Below, in pieces: positions 50,591 to 56,737 of a stretch of 64,000 bases of DNA. The position numbers and the translations under genes are program-made. The notes under the pieces are model-generated. The model was given only the letters and a program-made list of their open reading frames with translations. It was not told the DNA's origin and searched no databases. How positions within the stretch are numbered: position 1 is the stretch's first letter; the number at the start of each line of letters is the position of its first letter. Origin of the DNA: Prevotella sp. (GTDB lineage: Bacteria; Bacteroidota; Bacteroidia; Bacteroidales; Bacteroidaceae); assembly GCA_017617615.1 (NCBI GenBank), contig JAFZVV010000019.1, positions 57,082 to 121,081 on the forward strand, written 5' to 3'.

Positions 50591-51270
50591 TTAACTTTGC
50601 TCATCCTGTTGTTGTCCCACGCTTTTCTGCATGACAACAGCACAAGAGGCGTCGCCAGTTACCGACATGACGGTGCGACCCATGTCGATGATGCGGTCGA
50701 TGCCCGCAGCCACAGCCACGCCTTCCACCGGGATGCCAGCCGATGCGAACACCATAGGACGGGTTCGCCCTTTTCGGCTACATGCACTATGGCTATGCCA
50801 AACATGATAGCGATGACAATCACCTGAATCATGGTCATATTGCTGAGCGGGGTCAGGATATTGTCGGGAAACATGTTGATGATTTGGTCCATGAAGGTGA
50901 TGTCTGGCATGTCAAACTCCTTTCCTATTCCCTCGAAGTGAAGGTCGATTACGGGCATCCAGCCTCTGACAAGGGTCGACACGACCAGTCCCAGGGAGAC
51001 GGCTATCACGGTGGTGAAAGCGAAGTAAAGCACGGCACGCAGACCCAGTTTCCCCAACTTGCTCATGTCGTTCATCGAAAGAATTCCCGCCATAATGGAA
51101 AACAGTACCAACGGCACCACGATGAACTTCAGTAGGTTGAGGAAGATGATGCCAAAGGGCTTGATATATGCATTCACGAAGCCAGGATGCCCCTGTAGCA
51201 GGACACCTGCTATGATAGCCAGCGCCAGGGCGGCTGCTATCTGAGTAGTCAGCGACAGCTTAATTTTCAT
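50591..51270 (-). pseudogene. Dicarboxylate/amino acid:cation symporter pseudogene with an internal deletion
   Basis: The first part (from ATG 51270) encodes the N-terminal half of a DAACS (GltP/DctA-like) carrier: LTTQIAAALALAIIAGVLL, LLKFIVVPLVLFSIMAGI, LGLVVSTLVRGW and ITPLSNM-type loop to AIVHVAEKGEPV. At about 50758 the frame breaks. In another frame the minus strand continues with the family's C-terminus: FASAGIPVEGVAVAAGIDRI then DMGRTVMSVTGDASCAVVMQ and a stop at 50591. About 130-150 residues of the middle, including the re-entrant loops, are missing. The gene cannot make a working carrier. Confidence 0.85.
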
Positions 51271-51368
51271 GGTTGTCAAATTATTGGCGAAGATATAACA
51301 AATCTCATAGAATACAAAATTATTGAATGTCAAAATCCGATATTCCTTGATTCAGTATATCTTGTCTT

Positions 51369-51908
51369 TTATTCCCCTATGTTCAGCCCTAACTGAAATG
51401 CCTCTTCCAGTTGATGGGATGTGCTGATATCCCCTTTGTCTTTGACTCCCCTCACAAGCACATGACCTGCATCTTCCAGTTTGAAGAAATGGAGACAGAG
51501 TTGATATTGCGTGAGGATACTGTCGAACAGTTCGGGTAGAGAGGCAGCACCGACAAGAAGGAGCGCCATCTTCTTGATGTGGAAGGTATCACGGAGCGGA
51601 TTGTGGCAACGGTCGATGATGGCCTTCAACTGTGCGCTCAACCCATAGAAATACACTGGTGAGGCTATGACGAGCATATCTGCTACGGCCATCTTGCTAT
51701 AGATGGCAGCCATGTCATCGTTCTGACAGCACTCATGGCTTTCGTGCTTGAAACAGGCATTGCACCCCATGCATGGAGAAACCTTATAATCGTGTACCGA
51801 AACCATCTCGACATGATGCTTCTGCGATGCTCCCTTGTTGAAGGCTTCCACCAACAAATCGGTATTGCCGCCCTTTCGCGGACTTCCTGAGAGAATCAGT
51901 ATGTTCAT
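51369..51908 (-). CDS. Flavodoxin-fold NAD(P)H-dependent oxidoreductase with a cysteine cluster
   Basis: The 179-residue protein starts with the FMN phosphate loop ILSGSPRKGGNTDLL and has SPVYFYGLSAQLKAIIDR. Residues 45-65 hold a cluster PCMGCNACFKHESHECCQND similar to the compact 4Fe-4S motif of iron-sulfur flavoproteins. Such proteins reduce FMN, quinones or act as electron carriers in anaerobes. It stands alone in its orientation between two accessory genes, with a 98-base gap on the upstream side. Confidence 0.87.
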   Translation of the reverse strand: MNILILSGSPRKGGNTDLLVEAFNKGASQKHHVEMVSVHDYKVSPCMGCNACFKHESHECCQNDDMAAIYSKMAVADMLVIASPVYFYGLSAQLKAIIDRCHNPLRDTFHIKKMALLLVGAASLPELFDSILTQYQLCLHFFKLEDAGHVLVRGVKDKGDISTSHQLEEAFQLGLNIGE

Positions 51909-51995
51909 GGGCTTTTCTTTGTTGTCGTTATTGGGAAATTGAATATCTCTTGTCGTCCTACGCTCGGTTTCTTTTTCTCATCATCGACCCTGTAG

Positions 51996-52679
51996 TCACA
52001 CTAATTGTCCCGGCAGACGGAGTTTCTCTTTCTTGGGGAATGTAGCCTCGTAGGCTTCGAATGCGTCGGGGTTTTCGTCGGCGACGAAATAGCCCTTGGG
52101 TGGACAGTAGGTGGCATGCCTCGCATGCAATCCCGTTTCTTCTTGGTCGTAGGTACTGATGCCCTGTGATTTCAGCCAGCCTGGGATGAGTTCCTGAGCG
52201 AGGAAATAGGGAACCTCGGCATCCTTCGGCTCAGCGTGATAATGGATTCCCATCTGGCTCGCGAGACCGAAACCGGCGTGACGGTAAAAGCCGATGTTCC
52301 CCTCCATACAGAGGAAACCGACACCCCGTTCGCGGGCCTTCTCCAGCGCATACTGAAGCAACTTCAATCCGTAGCCTTGGCGTTTGTAGTCGGGGTGGAT
52401 GCTGATGGGACCGAATGTCCAGGAAGGAACGACCCTGTTTCCTTCTCCACCATCCGATTCGTCCATTACCAACTCTGCCTTTGAAAACATGATGTGGCCG
52501 ATAATCTTTCCTTCGACTTCCATCACGAAATCCAATTCTGGGATGAAGTCGGGGCTTGTCCTATACTGGTTGAGCACATAATGCTCCGTACATCCTGGAC
52601 GATACACATTCCAGAATGCCTCTCGCGTCAGGTTCTCCACCTCACGATAGTCCTTGGGTTGCTCTAATCTGATATTCAT
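51996..52679 (-). CDS. GNAT-family N-acetyltransferase
   Basis: The 227 residues begin MNIRLEQPKDYREVENLTREAF and have the acetyl-CoA motif FGPISIHPDYKRQGYGLKLLQ and CMEGNIGFYRHAGFG. The C-terminal third (about 140-227) is an added domain (VPYFLAQELIPGWLKSQGI) typical of the YhbS-like subgroup. Substrate is unknown. ATG 52679 is used because the TACCTTTG box lies just upstream of it, making the ATG at 52712 impossible. Confidence 0.88.
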   Translation of the reverse strand: MNIRLEQPKDYREVENLTREAFWNVYRPGCTEHYVLNQYRTSPDFIPELDFVMEVEGKIIGHIMFSKAELVMDESDGGEGNRVVPSWTFGPISIHPDYKRQGYGLKLLQYALEKARERGVGFLCMEGNIGFYRHAGFGLASQMGIHYHAEPKDAEVPYFLAQELIPGWLKSQGISTYDQEETGLHARHATYCPPKGYFVADENPDAFEAYEATFPKKEKLRLPGQLV

Positions 52680-52701
52680 GGCAAAATCGAATATATTACT
52701 G

Positions 52702-52709
52702 CAAAGGTA
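52702..52709 (-). promoter_or_regulatory. Promoter -7 box of the GNAT gene
   Basis: The minus strand reads TACCTTTG, 22 bases upstream of ATG 52679. The downstream end of the DUF418 gene is 26 bases further upstream. Confidence 0.6.
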
Positions 52710-52734
52710 CAAATTTCTTCTTGAAGTAGGAAAA

Positions 52735-53886
52735 CTACTGCCTTGTAGCAGCAGATGATGATGAATTGATGTTGAGCCATGTGAGTTTTCGCCACAGACC
52801 TTCTAACGGTTCACGTGTGTGGTTCTTGAACCAGTACCGGCCGAAAGCGTATTGGACAATGACCATCGCCACTCCCACCATCACGGCGTAGGTGATGCCC
52901 AGCTTGTAATAGCAGGCAAGGCCGTAGCCACAGAAGATGAAACTGCCGATAACAGACTGCAGCAGGTAGTTGGTGAGACTCATGCGGCCAAAGAAGCACA
53001 GGTGACGGAGCACACGGCGGACGCCCTCGAAGGCATACCATGCAGAGACCACGGCCGAAACAATCATCAGGAGGATGATGAGGTTGTAGATGGGCTTGAG
53101 CCATATCTCGACTGCACCAAAGTCAACGAAACTCAGTACGATGACAGCAGCGGCAGATATGATGAGAATCTTATGCCAAATCTGCAGGTTCTTTCCCTCG
53201 TTGTAAAATAGTCGTTGCCGCCCCAACTGCATGCCGAGGATGAACAGGCAGAGCAACTGGGTGAGACGACCGCTGAAGACGTTGAATCGGAGGTTCAACT
53301 CAAACCCGTATCGCAGATTGGTAAGGGTATTCTGCCAAAACGTGGCATGCTCATGTGCGCTGTTGATAATTCCGGAAACCTCGTAGAAACGTGCATGGTC
53401 TATCGAGCTGCCCGTCAACAGGCAGAACAATTCAACGGGTTGAATGGCCAACAGACCGATGATGCACCAGACCGCCTTTGATGGCAGATAACTGGCGGGT
53501 ATGAGCAGCAAGCCATAGCAGGCATAGAGCATCAGTATGTCGCCATTGTAGAAGGCCAAATTGATGATGCCGAACATGAAGAGCAGGCACATGCGCCAGG
53601 CAAAGCGGCCAGAGAACGACTTCCCCTTCTGCTGTTGATTGTCGTTCATGATGAAGAAACTCAGTCCGAAGAGCATGGCGAAGATGCCATACATCTTGCC
53701 GCTCAACAGCCAGGCCAGTATGCTGCCTACTTGTTGGTCGCATGGCAGGGTGTGCACGATCGGTTGCTTGGTGAAGATGTCGAAGTGCTCTACGGAATGA
53801 TATAGGATGATGCCGGCCACAGCAATGCCCCTCAAGGCATCGGCCACGTCAATCCGGGTGTTGGGAAGGTTACGGGTAAAATACAT
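52735..53886 (-). CDS. DUF418 membrane protein
   Basis: The 383-residue protein has about nine membrane helices. It starts RIDVADALRGIAVAGIILYH, contains GKMYGIFAMLFGLSFFIM, and ends with the DUF418 C-terminal block FFGRMSLTNYLLQSVIGSFIF and AFGRYWFKNHTREPLEGLWRKLTW. The family is widespread and probably transports or acylates small molecules, but no activity is proven. ATG 53886 starts inside the leader just after the TACTTTTG box. It is separated from the RNA array by a 189-base gap. Confidence 0.92.
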   Translation of the reverse strand: MYFTRNLPNTRIDVADALRGIAVAGIILYHSVEHFDIFTKQPIVHTLPCDQQVGSILAWLLSGKMYGIFAMLFGLSFFIMNDNQQQKGKSFSGRFAWRMCLLFMFGIINLAFYNGDILMLYACYGLLLIPASYLPSKAVWCIIGLLAIQPVELFCLLTGSSIDHARFYEVSGIINSAHEHATFWQNTLTNLRYGFELNLRFNVFSGRLTQLLCLFILGMQLGRQRLFYNEGKNLQIWHKILIISAAAVIVLSFVDFGAVEIWLKPIYNLIILLMIVSAVVSAWYAFEGVRRVLRHLCFFGRMSLTNYLLQSVIGSFIFCGYGLACYYKLGITYAVMVGVAMVIVQYAFGRYWFKNHTREPLEGLWRKLTWLNINSSSSAATRQ

Positions 53887-53918
53887 TTGTTCTTTTAGCC
53901 TGTTTTGGTTTGATAGGA

Positions 53919-53926
53919 CAAAAGTA
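53919..53926 (-). promoter_or_regulatory. Promoter -7 box of the DUF418 gene
   Basis: The minus strand reads TACTTTTG, 32 bases before ATG 53886. Confidence 0.55.
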
Positions 53927-54075
53927 CGAATAGTTTTAGGCTCCTGCAAATATTTGGGATAAACTGCATGAAAATGTGAGGAATGGTAAGCGTGCGAAAC
54001 TGAAGTCTTATCCGAAAAATCTAAGTGTATGATTATTTTTTTTCAGATACGCAAAAACAATGCGTTGTGGCATTC

Positions 54076-54083
54076 TACTTTTG
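54076..54083 (+). promoter_or_regulatory. Probable promoter -7 box of the Y-RNA array
   Basis: TACTTTTG, expected start of transcription near 54090. No convincing -33 box. No other TAnnTTTG box was found between here and the Ro60 gene, and the RNA genes are separated by only 2-10 bases, so one long processed transcript is the simplest reading. The leader starts with a stable hairpin GTTGGAC-TTC-GTCCGAC at 54101-54117. Confidence 0.5.
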
Positions 54084-54128
54084 CATCCGGATAATGAAAA
54101 GTGTTGGACTTCGTCCGACCCTTTCTAC

Positions 54129-54190
54129 GCCATGGCAATGCTCAAGCAAGCTTGGCATTGCTCATCTAGCTTAACGAAAGCGTTCTTTGA
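54129..54190 (+). repeat. Covarying hairpin unit in the leader of the Y-RNA array
   Basis: CGCCATGGCAATGC, a loop containing AAGCAAGCTTG, then GGCATTGCTCATCTAGC and TTAACGAAAGCGTTC. The stem GCAATGC/GCATTGC corresponds to GCAGAGC/GCTCTGC in the unit at 42550-42605. A second mini-hairpin AACG-AAAG-CGTT ends the unit. Confidence 0.7.
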
Positions 54191-54202
54191 ATGAATGAAA
54201 TA

Positions 54203-54326
54203 GGGTGGTGATTGCCGTAGCGAGGGGTTACTTCGTTTGCTAAACCGTAGAAGGTGCAGGAAACCGTTCCTGATAACCAACGTTGGGCTTTCCCAAAAGT
54301 CTCCTTGTGCCCGTAGCATCCCACCT
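54203..54326 (+). ncRNA. Y-RNA-like RNA 1 of the Ro60 locus
   Basis: Lower helix GGUGG (54204-54208)/CCACC (54321-54325), continued as GAU/AUC; a bulged U, then GC/GC (54214-54215 with 54316-54317); internal loop CGUA on the 5' side and GCCCGUA on the 3' side; upper helix GCGAGGGG (54220-54227)/CUCCUUGU (54301-54308). The apical part starts UUACUUCG, and contains two strong hairpins, CAGGAA-ACCG-UUCCUG and UUGGG-CUUU-CCCAA. The same plan recurs in four more RNAs downstream. Expected to bind the Ro60 protein through the helix near the internal loop; ends are approximate. Confidence 0.8.
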
Positions 54327-54336
54327 CTTAAATATC

Positions 54337-54439
54337 AGTGAGTGCTGTAGGAAAGAATTGCATCGTGTTCTATTTCGTCATCAGAAGATTCTACTGATCA
54401 GAACGGATAGAGGGTTTCCTTTCCGACTATTGCCTCACT
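54337..54439 (+). ncRNA. Y-RNA-like RNA 2 of the Ro60 locus
   Basis: Lower helix AGUGAG/CUCACU (54337-54342 with 54434-54439), bulged U, GC/GC, internal loop UGUA on the 5' side and GACUAUU on the 3' side, and upper helix GGAAAG/CUUUCC (54350-54355 with 54419-54424). The apical part has AUCAG/CUGAU and an AGG/CCU hairpin. Its apical sequence is the least like the others and lacks UACUUC. Only 10 bases separate it from RNA 1. Confidence 0.8.
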
Positions 54440-54446
54440 AATCATT

Positions 54447-54580
54447 AGCAAGTGCCGTAGATAAGACTTACTTCGCCTGTCACGCCGAAGACGCAAGTTC
54501 GAATCCTGCCATGGGAGAAATTCCATGTAGTTCAGTTGGTAGAATGTCGTAAAAAGAGTCTTTTCGCCTGTCGCCTTGCT
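54447..54580 (+). ncRNA. Y-RNA-like RNA 3 with a circularly permuted tRNA module (YrlA-like)
   Basis: Lower helix AGCAAG/CUUGCU (54447-54452 with 54575-54580), bulged U, GC/GC, internal loop CGUA/GCCUGUC, upper helix GAUAAGACU/AGUCUUUUC (54460-54468 with 54557-54565, one U-U mismatch). After a hairpin CUUCG/CGAAG the apex is a tRNA read in permuted order: T-arm GCAAG-UUCGAAU-CCUGC (54493-54509), acceptor helix CAUGGGA/UUCCAUG closed by GAAA (54510-54527), U8-A9 (54528-54529) and D-arm GUUC-AGUUGGUA-GAAU (54530-54545) with G18-G19. The anticodon arm is replaced by the Y stem. This is the arrangement described for bacterial YrlA RNAs, whose tRNA-like part is a substrate for tRNA-modifying enzymes. 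Confidence 0.9.
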
Positions 54581-54593
54581 TTTCATATTTCAC

Positions 54594-54667
54594 AGCGGAG
54601 TGGAGCAGATGGTCAGCTTGCAAGTTTCATAAGCTTGAGGTCGCAGGTTCGAGTCCTGTCTCCGCCA
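54594..54667 (+). tRNA. tRNA-Met (CAU), initiator-type with unusual 1:72 and anticodon stem
   Basis: A complete cloverleaf of 74 bases without CCA: acceptor AGCGGAG/CUCCGCC, U8-G9, D-arm GAGC/GCUU with G18-G19, anticodon arm CAAGU-UUCAUAA-GCUUG (anticodon CAU at 54626-54630 region), variable loop AGGUC, T-arm GCAGG-UUCGAGU-CCUGU, discriminator A73. Initiator-type traits are the 74-base length, the A11-U24 pair and the lack of a Watson-Crick 1:72 pair. Here that pair is A1 and C72, not the usual C1 and A72, and the three G-C pairs of the initiator anticodon stem are missing. It lies between Y-RNA-like RNAs 3 and 4; RNase P and RNase Z cuts would free its neighbours. Whether it is charged and used is open. 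Confidence 0.85.
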
Positions 54668-54673
54668 CTAAAA

Positions 54674-54758
54674 CAGGATGCCGTAGGATGACGGATACTC
54701 CGCGCTCTGAAGGGGATTAATGTGCGTACCCCGACCGTCTGTCCGCCTATTGCTCCTG
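54674..54758 (+). ncRNA. Y-RNA-like RNA 4 of the Ro60 locus
   Basis: Lower helix CAGGA/UCCUG (54674-54678 with 54754-54758), bulged U, GC/GC, internal loop CGUA/GCCUAUU, upper helix GGAUGACGG/CCGUC-U-GUCC (54686-54694 with 54735-54744, one bulged U). The apical loop begins AUACUCCG and holds a GGGG/CCCC hairpin (AAGGGGAUUAAUGUGCGUACCCC). It is the shortest of the five, starting 7 bases after the tRNA. Confidence 0.8.
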
Positions 54759-54764
54759 CCCCAT

Positions 54765-54862
54765 AAACGGTTGCCGTAGTGAAGAGATACTTCATTGGCT
54801 ATGTAAAAGCGTTCGATTGGTAATCGAGAGATTCGAAGCTCTTCACGCCTGTAGCACCGTTT
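54765..54862 (+). ncRNA. Y-RNA-like RNA 5, closest to the Ro60 gene
   Basis: Lower helix AAACGGU/ACCGUUU (54765-54771 with 54856-54862), bulged U, GC/GC, internal loop CGUA/GCCUGUA, and upper helix GUGAAGAG/CUCUUCAC (54779-54786 with 54839-54846). The apex starts AUACUUCA, and contains UCGAUUGGUAAUCGA, a D-arm-like hairpin with GG, and AGAUUCGAAGCU, which recalls a T-loop. The 3' strand ends in TTTTT, so the last helix may also end transcription in part. The Ro60 ATG follows 28 bases downstream. Confidence 0.82.
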
Positions 54863-54890
54863 TTAAAAGAGGTTTAACTATAAAGATGTA

Positions 54891-56420
54891 ATGAAGATGA
54901 ACTGGAATTCGAAGTTGAAAGAACAAATGACCGTGACGAATCACGAAGGAGCCAAGGCTTACGCCATGACCCCCGAACTGGAGTTGTACACCGCCGTGGT
55001 GACAGCATCGCTGAGCGACCTGTGCTACGAGAAGCAGGACGCGCGTGTAGGGCGCATCGCCGCCCTGGTGAAAAAGGTGTCTCCGGAGTTCGTCGCACGG
55101 CTCGCCGTCTATGCCCGCACCCAGATGCATCTCCGCAGCATTCCCTTGCTGTTGCTGGTGGAGTTGGCCAAGGTGCATAATGGTGACGACCTCGTGGCCC
55201 GCGCCGTGGAGAAGACCGTCCTTCGTGCCGATGAGATCATGGAGTTGCTGATGTGCTATCAGTGGCGCAACCCCTCCGCTGACCCACGAAAGAAACTCGG
55301 TAAGCTCTCGCGCCAGATACAGAATGGTCTGCAGCGTGCGTTCAACCGCTTCGACGAGTACCAGTTCGCCAAGTATGACCGTGACAACCTCGAAGTGAAA
55401 CTCCGCGACGCGCTCTTCCTTGTCCACCCTAAGGCCAAGGATGAGCAACAGCGGGCATTGTTCGACAAGATTGTCAACCGCCAGTTGGAGACACCCTATA
55501 CCTGGGAGACCGAGTTGTCGGCCCTTGGTCAGCAGCAGTTCGCCTCCGCTGAGGCAAAGGCGGCCGCCTTCTGCCAGAAGTGGGAGGAGTTGGTACGTAG
55601 TGGCAAGTTGGGCTATATGGCCTTGATGCGCAACCTGCGCAATATGCTTCAGGCCGACGTGTCGTCCAGCGACATTCAGCTTGTCGCCGACCGCCTCTCT
55701 GATGCCGCTCAGGTGGTCAAGTCAAAGCAGTTGCCCTTCCGTTATCTCTCGGCTTACCGTGAGGTCGAGCAAGTCAACAGCACCAGCACCTCCGCATTGA
55801 TGTCGGCTCTGGAAACTGCTGTCCGTCACTCTGCTGCCAACATCGAAGGTTTCGATGGGAACACCCGTGTGCTCATCGCCTCGGATGTCAGTGGTTCCAT
55901 GTGGAAAAATGTCAGTGCCAAGAGCTCCGTGCGCCTGTTCGACATCGGACTGTTGCTTTCGATGCTGCTCAAAAGCCACTGCAAGCAGGTCATCGCCGGT
56001 ATCTTCGGTAGCGAATGGAGCGTGGTCAATTTGCCAGCCGACAATGTCTTGATGGCAACCCGTCAGTTGGAGAAACTTGAGGGCTCTGTCGGCTACAGCA
56101 CCAACGGTTACAAGGTCGTTGACTGGCTCATCGAGCAAAACCAGGTGTTGGACAAGGTGATGTTGTTCACCGACATGCAGATGTGGAACAGCACAGGATA
56201 CAACGCCAGTTTCGAGAATTCATGGCGCCGTTATAAGCAGATGGCACCCCATGCTAAACTCTACTTGTTCGACCTCGCTGGCTATGGTCAATTGCCCTTG
56301 CGTCTCGCCGAGCCCGATGTCTATCTGATTGCCGGCTGGAGCGACCGTGTATTTGATGTCCTCTCGGCCGTTGACAAGGGTGCCGATGCCCTCAGCGTCA
56401 TCAACGGCATTGAGGTTTGA
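54891..56420 (+). CDS. Ro60/TROVE-domain RNA-binding protein
   Basis: Ro60 orthologues form a ring of HEAT-like repeats that binds Y RNAs on its outside and the 3' ends of misfolded RNAs in its cavity; in bacteria they can tether to polynucleotide phosphorylase. The 509 residues comprise the TROVE domain (about 1-300; YTAVVTASLSDLCYEKQDAR, FVARLAVYARTQMHLRSIPLLLLVELAK, GKLGYMALMRNLRNMLQ) and a C-terminal vWA-like domain (about 320-509) with a MIDAS DVSGSM motif in VLIASDVSGSMWKN and LFTDMQMW. It lies directly after five Y-RNA-like genes, so it is very probably their partner. No rtcB/rtcA neighbour, unlike in Salmonella. Confidence 0.95.
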   Translation: MKMNWNSKLKEQMTVTNHEGAKAYAMTPELELYTAVVTASLSDLCYEKQDARVGRIAALVKKVSPEFVARLAVYARTQMHLRSIPLLLLVELAKVHNGDDLVARAVEKTVLRADEIMELLMCYQWRNPSADPRKKLGKLSRQIQNGLQRAFNRFDEYQFAKYDRDNLEVKLRDALFLVHPKAKDEQQRALFDKIVNRQLETPYTWETELSALGQQQFASAEAKAAAFCQKWEELVRSGKLGYMALMRNLRNMLQADVSSSDIQLVADRLSDAAQVVKSKQLPFRYLSAYREVEQVNSTSTSALMSALETAVRHSAANIEGFDGNTRVLIASDVSGSMWKNVSAKSSVRLFDIGLLLSMLLKSHCKQVIAGIFGSEWSVVNLPADNVLMATRQLEKLEGSVGYSTNGYKVVDWLIEQNQVLDKVMLFTDMQMWNSTGYNASFENSWRRYKQMAPHAKLYLFDLAGYGQLPLRLAEPDVYLIAGWSDRVFDVLSAVDKGADALSVINGIEV

Positions 56421-56474
56421 AACTTGTATAAGCAAGGTCGGGAAAAGGGCAACCATGAATGCCAACCCCGAGTA

Positions 56475-56517
56475 ACAACACAGCCTCCATGTGGTGTACA
56501 TGGAGGCTGTGCGTTGT
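56475..56517 (+). terminator. Hairpin after the Ro60 gene
   Basis: CACAGCCTCCATGT/ACATGGAGGCTGTG is a perfect 14-bp stem with loop GGTGT, extended by ACAA/TTGT beyond a CG bulge. A T-run is missing, so strength as a terminator is unclear. The stem core equals that of the terminator at 46981-47031. Confidence 0.6.
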
Positions 56518-56619
56518 GGTTTCAGATGGTGTCAATATATCAAACGGATAAAACATGGAGCGCATCACTGCGGTCCATGCCGTATCCTAGGATGGTAGAA
56601 TCAAAATCTGTCTTATTTT

Positions 56620-56735
56620 ATTTCTATACTTTCGCACGTAGGAAATAGTTGAGAAGTAGGGTCAATGCCACGCAAACAGTGACAAAACCAAAAGAGGGCA
56701 TATGTCTCTTTAACTCCCCTTTAACTTCCTTAGAA
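56620..56735. repeat. Dispersed CCCTTTAACTTCC element, partial copy
   Basis: Left end CTATACTTTCGCACGTAGG and right part GGGCATATGTCTCTTTAAC with CCCCTTTAACTTCC remain; the centre is diverged (AATAGTTGAGAAGTAGGGTC). It fills the spacer between the Ro60 hairpin and the convergent secreted-protein gene; 56421-56737 has no other gene. Confidence 0.7.
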
Positions 56736-56737
56736 TT

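Noticed and set aside
54398..54795. Two small minus-strand frames over the Y-RNA array, with WQDSNLRLRRD-like and SGGDRTRTCDL-like peptides
   Set aside because: These peptides are familiar artefacts of translating the antisense of tRNA T-arms; here they come from the permuted tRNA module and the tRNA-Met.
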